42,952 nt of DNA. It comes from Gammaproteobacteria bacterium. GTDB taxonomy: Bacteria; Pseudomonadota; Gammaproteobacteria; Steroidobacterales; Steroidobacteraceae. The notes beneath the pieces were generated by a model. It was not told the DNA's origin, made no database searches, and saw nothing but the letters and a program-made list of their open reading frames with translations. Both the position numbers and the translations under genes were made by a program. The DNA is taken from positions 1 to 42,952 of the forward strand of contig JAJFKF010000028.1 of assembly GCA_021773365.1 (NCBI GenBank), given 5' to 3'. Numbering within the stretch: position 1 is the first letter of the stretch; each line of letters begins with the position of its first letter. This document shows, in pieces, positions 1 to 8,487 of this stretch.

Positions 1-89
1 TGGGCTTCCGGGGACCGGCAGAAAGACGCATTTCTGGGGGGCTTTGGTAAAAACCATCCGGGTTTTACAAATCCCCGTACGCCCTCCCC
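1..89. repeat. Palindromic intergenic element, copy A (5' edge cut by window)
   Basis: This stretch lies just upstream of nuoM and matches the reverse complement of the element at 6810-6930 at roughly 70 of 88 positions, counted by eye. The outer arms are GGGCTTCCGGGGA (2-14) and TCCCCGTACGCCC (72-84). An inner hairpin is formed by the AAAAACC and GGGTTTT segments around 49-66. It is probably an interspersed REP/MITE-like repeat sitting in the nuoL-nuoM gap, although nuoL itself is not visible. The inner hairpin differs in sequence from copy B but keeps pairing. Whether it acts as an mRNA stabiliser, an attenuator or a passive repeat cannot be told. Confidence 0.75.
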
Positions 90-144
90 GGACTGGTGCG
101 CGCCGGCACGGTGTCGACCCTTTCTGAAAAGTGCAGGCTGAGGC

Positions 145-1683
145 ATGGGGAATTTTGGACATCTAAGCTTTCTGGTCTGGCTGCCCATCCTGGGCGGCGT
201 AGCCGTCCTGTTGCTGGGTGAGCGGCGGGCGGCGATGGGACGGTGGGCGGCGCTGGCCATTGCGCTGGTGGCCTTTGTCGCCAGCGTGCCGCTGTTCTGT
301 GATTTCGACGGCGCCTCGGCGGCGATGCAGTTCGTGGAGCGCATGCCGTGGATCACGGCGCTGAATGCCGACTACGCGCTTGGTGTGGACGGCATCTCCA
401 TGCCGTTGATCGTGCTGACGACCTTTCTCACCGTGCTGGTGGTGATCGCGGGTTGGACGGTGACCGAGAAGCGGGTGACGCAGTACTTCGCCGCCTTCCT
501 CATCATGGAAGGGCTGATGGTGGGCGTGTTCGCCTCGCTGGACGCGCTGCTGTTCTACGTGTTCTGGGAGGCCATGCTCATCCCGATGTTCATCATCATC
601 GGGGTGTGGGGCGGGCCACGGCGTGTGTACGCCACCATCAAGTTCTTCCTGTACACCTTCCTCGGCTCGGTGCTGATGCTGGTGGCGCTGATCTATATGT
701 TCATCCAGACCCAGGCCATCCTGCCGGGCGGTAGCTATTCCATAGCAGCGTTCCATGCGCTGCCGCTGGGGATGACCGAGCAGGTGCTGATCTTCCTGGC
801 GCTGCTGCTGGCCTTCGCGGTGAAAGTACCGATGTGGCCGGTGCATACCTGGCTGCCGGATGCACACGTGGAAGCGCCCACCGGCGGTTCGGTGATCCTG
901 GCGGCCATCATGCTGAAGATGGGCGGTTATGGCTTCCTGCGTTTCAGCCTGCCCATCGCGCCGGATGCGAGCCGGGAGCTGGACTGGCTGATCATTGGCC
1001 TGTCGCTGATCGCCGTGGTGTACATCAGCCTCGTGGCGCTGGCGCAGCAGGACATGAAGAAGCTGATTGCCTATTCATCCATTGCGCACATGGGTTTCGT
1101 GACGCTGGGCGCGTTCCTCGCCTACGACATTCAGGCCAACACCGGCGCGCTGGCTGGCGCGGCAATGGGGCTGGATGGCGCCATGGTACAGATGATTTCG
1201 CATGGCCTGATTTCCGGCGCCATGTTCCTGTGCGTGGGGGTGATGTACGACCGGCTGCACAGCCGTGAGATATCCGCCTACGGCGGTGTGGTCAACCGCA
1301 TGCCCATCTTTGCGGCATTCATGGTGCTGTTTGCCTTGGCCAATGCGGGTCTGCCCGGGACGTCCGGGTTCGTGGGTGAATTCCTGGTGATCGTGGCCAG
1401 TTTCCATGCGAACTTCTGGTACGCGCTGCTGGCGGCGACCACGCTGATACTGGGTGCGGCCTATACGCTGTGGATGGTGAAGCGGGTGATTTTCGGGCCG
1501 GTGGCCAACGATGGTGTGGCGGCGCTGAAGGATCTGAATGGGCGGGAGTTTCTGGTGCTGGGCGTGCTGGCGGTGAGTGTGCTGGCGCTGGGCGTGTATC
1601 CGGCGCCGTTGCTGGAGAAGATGCACGGCACGATCGAGCAGCTGGTGCACTTGATGACGCTTTCCAAGCTGGGTGGTTTGTAG
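145..1683 (+). CDS. nuoM: NADH-quinone oxidoreductase subunit M
   Basis: NuoM is one of the three antiporter-like membrane subunits of respiratory complex I and couples quinone reduction to proton pumping across the inner membrane. The 512-residue product is normal in length and almost entirely hydrophobic helices. The segment FYVFWEAMLIPMF carries the membrane glutamate (E142, equivalent to E. coli Glu144). FAVKVPMWPVHTWLPDAHVE holds the channel lysine K227, and LKMGGYG holds K258. The ATG at 145 follows a weak purine-rich site and gives the usual N-terminus ending in WLPILGG. nuoN follows after an unusually long 236-bp gap filled by an inverted-repeat element. The rest of the nuo operon presumably lies upstream of the window. 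Confidence 0.97.
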   Translation: MGNFGHLSFLVWLPILGGVAVLLLGERRAAMGRWAALAIALVAFVASVPLFCDFDGASAAMQFVERMPWITALNADYALGVDGISMPLIVLTTFLTVLVVIAGWTVTEKRVTQYFAAFLIMEGLMVGVFASLDALLFYVFWEAMLIPMFIIIGVWGGPRRVYATIKFFLYTFLGSVLMLVALIYMFIQTQAILPGGSYSIAAFHALPLGMTEQVLIFLALLLAFAVKVPMWPVHTWLPDAHVEAPTGGSVILAAIMLKMGGYGFLRFSLPIAPDASRELDWLIIGLSLIAVVYISLVALAQQDMKKLIAYSSIAHMGFVTLGAFLAYDIQANTGALAGAAMGLDGAMVQMISHGLISGAMFLCVGVMYDRLHSREISAYGGVVNRMPIFAAFMVLFALANAGLPGTSGFVGEFLVIVASFHANFWYALLAATTLILGAAYTLWMVKRVIFGPVANDGVAALKDLNGREFLVLGVLAVSVLALGVYPAPLLEKMHGTIEQLVHLMTLSKLGGL

Positions 1684-1712
1684 AACATGGGTGGTATCGC
1701 GGTCGTCGGGGC

Positions 1713-1865
1713 GGGGGAGTGGAGCTGGTGGAGTTATCCACAATTCCCGGGAAACCGGGTGTTCCGTGCGATCGATACGACGGTGGCTGTTCTTCGCTGG
1801 CAGCAAGGGCATTGTGCAGTGGCTCGACGGGGAATTGTGGATAACTCCACCAGCTCCACTCCCCC
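1713..1865. repeat. 153-bp element with perfect 36-bp inverted arms, each with a DnaA box
   Basis: Positions 1713-1748 and 1830-1865 are exact reverse complements over 36 bases, separated by 81 bases. Each arm contains TTATCCACA, the consensus DnaA box, at 1734-1742 (plus) and 1836-1844 (minus). A small hairpin (CCCGG, GAAA, CCGGG) sits at 1746-1759 at the inner edge of the left arm. The element fills most of the gap between nuoM and nuoN, which are normally nearly adjacent. No clear target-site duplication is visible and there is no ORF worth calling, so a non-autonomous MITE-like element or a DnaA-binding structure are both possible. Transcribed, it would form a very stable hairpin within the nuo mRNA. 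Confidence 0.85.
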
Positions 1866-1919
1866 TTGTGAGGCCCAGCCCCGAACCGCGCCCAGGTCAG
1901 TCCATCTGAGACGAATACC

Positions 1920-3359
1920 ATGACGCTAGCAGACCTCAATCTTCAGCCCACGTACGCCGAGATCTTCGTGCTCGGCGCGGCGTGCTTCATCCTGCTGCTG
2001 GATCTGTTCCTGAGTGAACGGTGGCGGGGTCTCGCGGCGACTTTGTCGCTGGCCACTCTTGTTGGTGCGGCGCTGATCACGGCGTTTGTCTCCGGGGTCG
2101 ATGTGCGGGTGACGGCCTTCAACGGCATGTATGTGGCCGACCCCATGGGCGATCTGCTGAAGCTGTTTGCCTATGCGGCGGTGGGTGTGAGCCTGCTGTA
2201 TTCGCGCGAGTACCTGGCACAGCGTCAGTTGCTGCGTGGTGAGTACTACGTGCTGGTGCTGCTGGCGCTGCTCGGTATCATGGTCATCGTATCGGCCAAC
2301 AGCCTGCTTACCATCTTCCTGGGCATCGAGCTGATGTCGCTGTCGCTGTATGCGCTGGTGGCCTTCAACCGCGAGTCGGGGGTGGCCGCCGAGGCGGCGA
2401 TGAAGTATTTCGTGCTCGGCGCCATTGCTTCCGGGACGCTGCTGTACGGCATTTCCATTGTCTATGGCGTCACGGGGACGTTCTCGCTCGATGAGCTTGC
2501 CTACGTGCTGCGCCAGGGCGACGTCGACAACATCGGCCTGCTGTTCGGGCTGGCATTCATCGTTGTTGGCGTGGCATTCAAGTTCGGCGCGGTGCCGTTC
2601 CACATGTGGATTCCGGATGTGTATCACGGCGCTCCGACGACCGTGACATTGTTCCTGGGTTCGGTGCCGAAAATCGCCTCCTTCGCGTTGGCGTTCCGCG
2701 TGCTGGCCTACGGGCTGGGTGGAGCGCAGGAGGCGTGGACGGACATGCTGACCGTGCTGGCGGTGCTGTCCATCGTCCTCGGTAACGTGGTGGCCATTGC
2801 GCAGACCAATATCAAGCGCATGCTGGCCTATTCGACCATCTCGCACGTGGGTTTCATCCTGCTGGGCATCCTGGCGGGGACCAACGAGGGCTACCGCGCG
2901 GCGCTGTACTACACCCTGGTGTATGTCGTCATGGCGGTGGGTTCATTCGGCATGATCCTGCTGCTCAGCCGCAAGGGGTTTGAGGCCGAGGAGCTCGATG
3001 ATTTCAAGGGTCTCAATGCGCGCAGCCCCTGGTTTGCTGCAGTCATGCTGATGTTCATGTTCTCTACCGCTGGCGTGCCGCCGTTTGTCGGTTTCTTCGC
3101 CAAGCTGTACGTGATCATGGCGGTGATCGACCAGGGCATGCTGTGGTTGGCCGTAGTAGCCGTGTTGTTCTCGGTGGTGGGCGCCTTCTACTACATCCGC
3201 GTGGTGAAGCTGATGTACTTCGATGAGCCGCAGGACACCTCACCGCTGATGGCGGGCGCTTCCATGCGGCTGGTCCTCAGCCTGAACGGACTGGCGGTGC
3301 TGGTGCTGGGGCTGATGCCCGGCGGGCTGGTGGATGCGGTGGCGCGGGCGTTGCCGTAG
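1920..3359 (+). CDS. nuoN: NADH-quinone oxidoreductase subunit N
   Basis: NuoN is the third antiporter-like subunit of complex I, next to the peripheral arm. The 479-residue product is full length, with about 14 hydrophobic segments. Conserved charged membrane residues are visible: E137 in FLGIELMSLS and K221 in FKFGAVPFHMW, equivalent to E. coli NuoN Glu133 and Lys217. The PDVYHGAPT loop is also typical of the family. The start ATG at 1920 comes 54 bases after the end of the inverted-repeat element. It is the last nuo gene and is followed by a terminator at 3425-3460. Confidence 0.97.
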   Translation: MTLADLNLQPTYAEIFVLGAACFILLLDLFLSERWRGLAATLSLATLVGAALITAFVSGVDVRVTAFNGMYVADPMGDLLKLFAYAAVGVSLLYSREYLAQRQLLRGEYYVLVLLALLGIMVIVSANSLLTIFLGIELMSLSLYALVAFNRESGVAAEAAMKYFVLGAIASGTLLYGISIVYGVTGTFSLDELAYVLRQGDVDNIGLLFGLAFIVVGVAFKFGAVPFHMWIPDVYHGAPTTVTLFLGSVPKIASFALAFRVLAYGLGGAQEAWTDMLTVLAVLSIVLGNVVAIAQTNIKRMLAYSTISHVGFILLGILAGTNEGYRAALYYTLVYVVMAVGSFGMILLLSRKGFEAEELDDFKGLNARSPWFAAVMLMFMFSTAGVPPFVGFFAKLYVIMAVIDQGMLWLAVVAVLFSVVGAFYYIRVVKLMYFDEPQDTSPLMAGASMRLVLSLNGLAVLVLGLMPGGLVDAVARALP

Positions 3360-3424
3360 CTGCTGGTTGCTGCGGCGTTGATCTCTGTCTGAATGCAAAC
3401 AGCACAGGGGAAACACGCAGGCGT

Positions 3425-3460
3425 AAAAAAAGCCCCGGTGGAAACCGCCGGGGCTTTTTA
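3425..3460. terminator. Bidirectional rho-independent terminator between nuoN and tRNA-fMet
   Basis: A GC-rich stem, AGCCCCGGTGG with CCGCCGGGGCT (one G-T wobble) around a short AAA loop, is bracketed by an A-run at 3425-3431 and a T-run at 3455-3459. It can therefore stop nuoN transcription on the plus strand and the convergent tRNA transcript on the minus strand, whose mature 3' end is only 4 bases away. Confidence 0.9.
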
Positions 3461-3464
3461 GACT

Positions 3465-3541
3465 TGGTAGCGGGGCCAGGATTTGAACCTGGGACCTTCG
3501 GGTTATGAGCCCGACGAGCTGCCAGACTGCTCCACCCCGCA
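3465..3541 (-). tRNA. Initiator tRNA-fMet (CAT)
   Basis: The minus strand folds into a 77-nt cloverleaf with anticodon CAT in the loop CTCATAA. The anticodon stem TCGGG/CCCGA carries the three consecutive G-C pairs that mark initiators. The T-loop is TTCAAAT and the 3' CCA is encoded (3465-3467). Acceptor positions 2-71 to 7-66 pair, whereas positions 1 and 72 do not, which is also an initiator feature. Here the mismatch is T1-T72 rather than the usual C1-A72. In many gammaproteobacteria this tRNA stands directly upstream of rimP-nusA-infB. Here it lies about 9 kb away and points the other way. Confidence 0.95.
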
Positions 3542-3555
3542 ACAGGAGAACCGGG

Positions 3556-3583
3556 ATTGTACAGCCGAATCGGCGAATAGCAA
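3556..3583 (-). promoter_or_regulatory. Sigma70 promoter for tRNA-fMet
   Basis: On the minus strand a -35-like TTGCTA (3583-3578) and a -10-like TACAAT (3561-3556) are separated by 16 bases. This puts the start site a few bases before the mature tRNA 5' end at 3541. It sits in the short gap between the aminotransferase stop codon and the tRNA. Confidence 0.6.
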
Positions 3584-3586
3584 CCG

Positions 3587-4762
3587 TCAGCCGGGACTGT
3601 CGGGCGCCGCGGCAAAGGCCCGCAGCCGCTGCGCCGCCTCATCAAGCGTTTCATCCTGCTTGGCAATGCACAGGCGCAGCACGGTCAGTCGTAGTGGCGA
3701 CTCGTAGAAGGCCGAAAGGGGAATGGTGGCGATCCCTGCCTCGGTGAGCAGCAGTTCAACCACCTCCGTGTCGGGCAGGGCCGCGCAGGGCAGGGCGCTG
3801 TAGTCGATCAACTGGAAGTAGGTGCCCTGGGCCGGGGGTGCGGCGAAGCCGCTGCCGGCAAGTGCGGACAGCAGCCGGTTGCGCTTGCCCTCGAAGAACG
3901 CTGACAACTCAAGCCAGGCCTGTGGTTTTGCCTCCAGATAGGCTGCGATGGCCCGTTGAAAGGGATGGGCAATGCTGAAGGTATTGAACTGGTGCACCTT
4001 GCGGATTTCGCGTGTCAGCGCGGCGGGCGCGATGGCGTAGCCCACGCGCAGCCCGGTGGCGTGCAGGGTCTTGCCGAAGGAGAAGACGGCGCAGCTTTTC
4101 TCCGCCAGCTCCGGATGGGACAGCACCGAGGCGTGCCGGCGCCCATCGAACACCACGTGCTCGTACACCTCATCGGCCAGCACGAGGATGTCGCGGTCGC
4201 GGATGAGATCGGCCAGGGCCTGCAGGTCGGCTGCGTCCGCCGCCGTGCAGGTGGGGTTATGCGGGCTGTTGAAGATGATGAGACGCGTGCGGTCGGTGAG
4301 CGCCGCGCGCACGCGATCCCAGTCGTGGCGGAACGCCGGCGGCAGCAGCGGTATGCGAACGCAATGCCCGCCGGCGAGGCGTACCGCGGGCTCGTAGGCG
4401 TCATAGGCCGGATCGAAGATGATGACTTCGTCATCCCGGCCGACGGTGGCCTGAATGGTCGAGTACAGCGCCTCGGTGGCGCCCAGCGTGATGGTGATCC
4501 GGGAAACCGGATCGGGCGTCCATCCGTAGCATTCGTGCAGCTTGCGCGCGATGCACTCGCGCAGCTCCATCGTGCCTTCCATCGGCGCGTACTGGTTGTG
4601 GTCGTCGCGCATGGCGGCGGCGACCAGCCCGGTGAGCTGCGGATCGATGGGGTAGTCCGGAAATCCCTGGCCGAGATTCAATGCCCCCAGTTCCTGTGCC
4701 CGACGGGAAATGCGCGTGAAGATGGTGGTGCCGATATGCGGCAGCTTGTCTGGGAACTTCAT
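3587..4762 (-). CDS. ybdL: PLP-dependent aminotransferase, methionine aminotransferase (YbdL) type
   Basis: This is a fold-type I class I/II aminotransferase that closely resembles E. coli YbdL, which prefers methionine among other amino acids and uses 2-oxo acids as partner. The start [11 protein letters not shown], the LGQGFPDY motif, NSPHNP, ADEVYEH and the Schiff-base lysine in SFGKT (K231) all fit that family. I place the start at the ATG at 4762 (about 391 residues), because the open frame further upstream encodes an arginine- and glycine-rich stretch with no family resemblance. Divergent recQ starts 168 bases away. The specific substrate is inferred from similarity to YbdL; kynurenine aminotransferases are close relatives. 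Confidence 0.9.
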   Translation of the reverse strand: MKFPDKLPHIGTTIFTRISRRAQELGALNLGQGFPDYPIDPQLTGLVAAAMRDDHNQYAPMEGTMELRECIARKLHECYGWTPDPVSRITITLGATEALYSTIQATVGRDDEVIIFDPAYDAYEPAVRLAGGHCVRIPLLPPAFRHDWDRVRAALTDRTRLIIFNSPHNPTCTAADAADLQALADLIRDRDILVLADEVYEHVVFDGRRHASVLSHPELAEKSCAVFSFGKTLHATGLRVGYAIAPAALTREIRKVHQFNTFSIAHPFQRAIAAYLEAKPQAWLELSAFFEGKRNRLLSALAGSGFAAPPAQGTYFQLIDYSALPCAALPDTEVVELLLTEAGIATIPLSAFYESPLRLTVLRLCIAKQDETLDEAAQRLRAFAAAPDSPG

Positions 4763-4930
4763 GTACGCCCTGCCTGTGCCTGTCGAGCCCGGATTCTGCC
4801 GCATTCCGCGAGCGTGGGGTTGTCCGCGGGCAGGAAAAGCCCGCCAATCGCTGCATGTATCCCATTGCCTGCCGCGCATCCCTCTGTGCCATCATGCCGG
4901 TCTCCCGACCGGCCCCAACGCAAGATCAGC

Positions 4931-6793
4931 ATGCTTACAGAGGATTCACGCGCCCGCAGGATATTGAGCGAGGTGTTCGGCTACGCCGCGTTCCGTGGCC
5001 AGCAGGAGCAGATCATCGATCACACCTGTGGCGGTGGCGATTCGCTGGTGCTGATGCCCACCGGCGGGGGCAAGTCGCTGTGCTACCAGATTCCCGCATT
5101 GATGCGCCCGGGCCTGGGCGTGGTGATATCGCCGCTGATTGCCCTCATGCAGGATCAGGTGGCGGCCCTGCGTGAGGCCGGTGTGCGCGCCGCGGCGCTG
5201 AATTCGGCGCTGGGCTGGCCGGAGGCGCAGAAGGTGGAGCGGCAGGTTCGTGCCGGCGAACTCGATCTGCTTTACGTGGCGCCGGAGCGGCTGCTGCAGG
5301 AGCGCACGCTGGCCATGCTCGGGGCGCTGCCGCTGGCGTTGTTCGCCATCGATGAGGCGCACTGCGTTTCGCAGTGGGGGCATGACTTTCGCCCTGAGTA
5401 CATTCAGCTGGCAGTGCTGGCGGAGCGCTTTCCGGAGGTGCCGCGCATCGCCTTGACCGCCACCGCGGATGCGGCCACCCGCAAGGAAATTCTCGAGCGG
5501 CTGGGTTTGCGCGAGGCGCGTGTTTTCATTTCCAGTTTCGACCGCCCCAATATCCGCTACCGCGTGGCCGAGAAGGCCAACCCGCGCAAACAGCTGCTGG
5601 ATTTCATCAACAAGGAACATCCGGGCGAGTCGGGTATCGTCTACTGCCTTTCGCGCGCCACGGTGGAGGCGGTAGCGGCGTTCCTTGAACGTCAGGGCGT
5701 AGCAGCGCTGCCATATCATGCCGGTCTCGACAGCGCCACGCGTGAGGATCACCAGGAGCGCTTCATTCGCGAGGATGGCCGGGTGATGGTGGCCACCATC
5801 GCCTTTGGCATGGGCATCGACAAACCTGATGTGCGTTTCGTGGCCCATCTGGACCTGCCCAAGAGTGTGGAGGGCTACTACCAGGAGACCGGTCGCGCGG
5901 GACGGGACGGTCTGCCCGCCGATGCCTGGATGGTGTACGGATTGTCCGATGTGGTGCAGCTGCGCTGGATGCTCGAGCAGTCAGAGGCGGGTGCGGACCA
6001 CAAACGTGTCACGGCGACCAAGCTCGATGCCATGCTCGGCTATTGCGAAAGCGTGGAATGCCGGCGGGTGCGTCTGCTCGACTATTTCGGCGAGGCAATC
6101 ACGCCCTGCGGCAACTGCGACAACTGCCTGGTGCCGCCGGAGGTCTGGGACGGCACCGAGGCAGCGCGCAAACTCATGTCGTGTATTTATCGCTGCCAGG
6201 AGGCCAGTGGTTTCGGCTTCGGCGCCCAGCAGATCATCGACGTGCTGCTGGGCAAGCGGACCGTCAAGGTGGAGCAGCATGGTCATGAGCGGATCAGTAC
6301 CTTCGGCATCGGCGCGGAGCTGGATGCGGGGCAATGGAGATCAGTGGTGCGCCAGCTGGTGATGCAACGGCTGATTGAAGTGGATCACGAACGATTCAAC
6401 GTGCTGCGTCTGACGGCGGGCAGCCGCGAGGTGCTGCGGGGCGATCGGGTGTTGCGACTACGCCGGCAACGGGCGCAGGCGCTGGGCCGACGCAAGGAGC
6501 GACGCCCGGTGGATACGGCTCGTGTGGCACCGTCCGGAGAGGCGGTGGGTGCGGTAGCGGGGCCGGAGAATGAAGCCGTGTATCAGGCACTGCGGACGTG
6601 GCGCATGGAGACGGCGCGCGAGCATGGCGTGCCGGCATATACCGTGTTTCATGACAGCACACTGCACGCGATCGCCACCGAGTTGCCGCGATCTCTGGAG
6701 GCGCTGCATGGGGTATCCGGTGTCGGAGTAACCAAGCTGGAGCGATACGGGAAACAGTTGCTGGCGATAGTCGAACAGACTGCCGGATCCTGA
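4931..6793 (+). CDS. recQ: ATP-dependent DNA helicase RecQ
   Basis: RecQ is a 3'-5' superfamily 2 helicase used in RecF-pathway recombination and replication-fork processing. The 620-residue product has the Q-motif region FRGQQEQII (21-29), Walker A PTGGGKS (43-49) and DEAH (141-144) followed by the aromatic-rich [13 protein letters not shown] loop. The motif VI region ends in [11 protein letters not shown] four-cysteine zinc site includes CGNCDNC, then come the RQC winged helix and a C-terminal HRDC domain of about 80 residues. The ATG at 4931 gives a standard N-terminus; the longer open frame upstream only runs antisense to the aminotransferase. The gene is monocistronic and ends against a large palindrome shared with the convergent osmolyte transporter. 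Confidence 0.97.
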   Translation: MLTEDSRARRILSEVFGYAAFRGQQEQIIDHTCGGGDSLVLMPTGGGKSLCYQIPALMRPGLGVVISPLIALMQDQVAALREAGVRAAALNSALGWPEAQKVERQVRAGELDLLYVAPERLLQERTLAMLGALPLALFAIDEAHCVSQWGHDFRPEYIQLAVLAERFPEVPRIALTATADAATRKEILERLGLREARVFISSFDRPNIRYRVAEKANPRKQLLDFINKEHPGESGIVYCLSRATVEAVAAFLERQGVAALPYHAGLDSATREDHQERFIREDGRVMVATIAFGMGIDKPDVRFVAHLDLPKSVEGYYQETGRAGRDGLPADAWMVYGLSDVVQLRWMLEQSEAGADHKRVTATKLDAMLGYCESVECRRVRLLDYFGEAITPCGNCDNCLVPPEVWDGTEAARKLMSCIYRCQEASGFGFGAQQIIDVLLGKRTVKVEQHGHERISTFGIGAELDAGQWRSVVRQLVMQRLIEVDHERFNVLRLTAGSREVLRGDRVLRLRRQRAQALGRRKERRPVDTARVAPSGEAVGAVAGPENEAVYQALRTWRMETAREHGVPAYTVFHDSTLHAIATELPRSLEALHGVSGVGVTKLERYGKQLLAIVEQTAGS

Positions 6794-6809
6794 CACGCGG
6801 GGCGCGAAG

Positions 6810-6930
6810 CACGGGTGGGTTGGGGGGAGGGCTTCCGGGGATGTGAAAAGCCATGGATGGCTTTTCCCAAGGCCCCCAGGATGGGGTCTTGCTGCCGGTC
6901 CCCGGAAGCCCTCCCCCTAACCCGCCCGTG
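6810..6930. repeat. Palindromic intergenic element, copy B (cloverleaf-like)
   Basis: Outer arms of 32 bases (6810-6841 and 6899-6930) are reverse complements with two mismatches. Inside are two further hairpins: AAAAGCCAT/ATGGCTTTT (6846-6865) and CCCCA/TGGGG (6874-6886). The whole can form a four-way junction. It lies between the convergent recQ and transporter genes, where it may also act as a transcription barrier, although no clean T-run follows the outer stem. Its reverse complement matches the sequence at 1-89. Confidence 0.85.
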
Positions 6931-6942
6931 CCTGGCACGACC

Positions 6943-8487
6943 TCAGTTCATGTGCTGCCGCAGCCAGTCGGCGGCCTGCCGCGGCGTTTGTTTGTCGGTA
7001 TCGCGATCCACCCGGTAGTTGGCCTCGCGTATGAGTTCGATGGGAATGTTGTCAATCAGCGGCTCCAGGGCGCCGATCAGGGCGGCGTCATCGGCGCGCT
7101 GTGGCGCCAGCAGGACGATGGCGTCGTAGGGCAGGATGACCTGCCTGGGGTCCTGCAGCACCAGCAGGTCTTCGGCGGCGATGCGACCATCGCTGGAGAA
7201 GGCGGAGATGACGTCAACTTCGTTGCTCACCACGGCCTGATACATGAATGTGGACTGGAACTGGCGCTGTTCGGCGAAGCGCAGGCCGTAGCCTTCACGC
7301 AGGGCCTGCCATTCAGGACGGGCGAAAAACTCGAAATCTCCGCCGATGCGCAGGTTCGCGGCGTGCTGTGCCAGATCAGCGATAGTCCGGATGCCCAGCG
7401 CCTCGGCGCGGTCGCGGCGCATGGCCAGGGCGTAGGCGTTCTCGAAGCCCAGCGTGCCCAGCAGACGCACGCCGTGTTCGCGGCGCAGCCATTGAGCCAT
7501 GTCGTGCAGCACCGTCGCACGCGCCGGCGTGTCATTGCGTTTCATGATATTGGCCCAGATGGTGCCGGAGTAATCCACATAGGCGTCGAGTTCGCCATTG
7601 GCCAGTGCGCGGTAGGCGATGACCGAACCCAGCCCGGTGCGGGTGGTGGCAGGCTGGCCGGCGGCGCGCAGCTCGCTGGCCATCAGCTCGGCCAGGATGT
7701 ACTGCTCGGAGAAGCTCTTGGCGCCGATCGCATAGCCGGTGGGTCCCGCGGTCAGCTGCGGGACGACTGCAGCGAGGACGCCGGCCAGCAGTACGCCCAT
7801 GCCGGTGAGCACGCGCCAGCGGCTGCGACGTGCCACGCCGCTTTCAATCAGTGCCAGCAACTGGTCGACGGTGAGGGCCAGCGCCGCCGCGACCGCGCAG
7901 CCGAACAGCACCGACACCCAGTTCTCCACCTGCAGGCCGGAGAAGATGTAGTTGCCCAGGCTGGTCTGGCCCACCGGTGTTGCCAGCGTCGCGGTGCCGA
8001 TGACCCATACCGCCGCGGTGCGGATGCCGGCCATGAGCATGGGCGCGGCCAGCGGCAGCTCCACCCGCCACAGGCGCTGTCGGTTCGTCATGCCCACGCC
8101 GCGCGCCGCTTCAATGACGGCAGGATCGAGGCCGAGTACGCCGGTGACGCCGTTGCGCACGATGGGCAGCATGGAATACAGCGTCAACGCCAGCAGTGAG
8201 GGCAGGAAGCCCAGCGCGGAGAATCCCTGACCGAAGGTGCGTTCGGAAAGCGCCGAGAGAGCAAGCAGCAGGGGATAGAACAGGGCCAGCAGGGCGAGGC
8301 TGGGAATGGTCTGAATCAGGCTGGCGAGGGCGAGCACCGGCCAACGCAGGCGGGGGCTGCGGCTGGCGGCCACCGCCAGCGGCAGGCTGATCGCCAGTCC
8401 CAGCCCCAGTGCCGCGGCGCTGAGCATGATGTGCTGGCCGAGATAGTCCGGTAGTACCTGGATGGCAGCGGTCAGCGCTTCGCTCAC
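6943..8487 (-). CDS. Fused permease/substrate-binding protein of a glycine betaine/osmoprotectant ABC transporter
   Basis: The 514-residue product joins an OpuCB/ProW-like permease (about residues 1-215, hydrophobic helices, with the cytoplasmic loop VIEAARGVGMTNRQRLWRVE that contacts the ATPase) to a periplasmic binding domain of the OpuAC/OsmF type (about 250-510). A further membrane segment (about 222-242) tethers the binding domain. GAKSFSEQYILAE and the acidic YVDYSGT segment are typical of quaternary-amine binding proteins. It starts at a GTG (8487) whose last bases overlap the ATPase stop by 4 nt, so the two are translationally coupled. Fusions of this architecture are known, for example Lactococcus OpuA. 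The likely role is uptake of compatible solutes; the exact ligand is unknown. Confidence 0.88.
   Translation of the reverse strand: MSEALTAAIQVLPDYLGQHIMLSAAALGLGLAISLPLAVAASRSPRLRWPVLALASLIQTIPSLALLALFYPLLLALSALSERTFGQGFSALGFLPSLLALTLYSMLPIVRNGVTGVLGLDPAVIEAARGVGMTNRQRLWRVELPLAAPMLMAGIRTAAVWVIGTATLATPVGQTSLGNYIFSGLQVENWVSVLFGCAVAAALALTVDQLLALIESGVARRSRWRVLTGMGVLLAGVLAAVVPQLTAGPTGYAIGAKSFSEQYILAELMASELRAAGQPATTRTGLGSVIAYRALANGELDAYVDYSGTIWANIMKRNDTPARATVLHDMAQWLRREHGVRLLGTLGFENAYALAMRRDRAEALGIRTIADLAQHAANLRIGGDFEFFARPEWQALREGYGLRFAEQRQFQSTFMYQAVVSNEVDVISAFSSDGRIAAEDLLVLQDPRQVILPYDAIVLLAPQRADDAALIGALEPLIDNIPIELIREANYRVDRDTDKQTPRQAADWLRQHMN

Noticed and set aside
6853-8199. 448-residue plus-strand frame over the osmolyte transporter
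   Set aside because: It is antisense to a clear permease/binding protein and begins inside the palindromic repeat; composition is typical of shadow frames.
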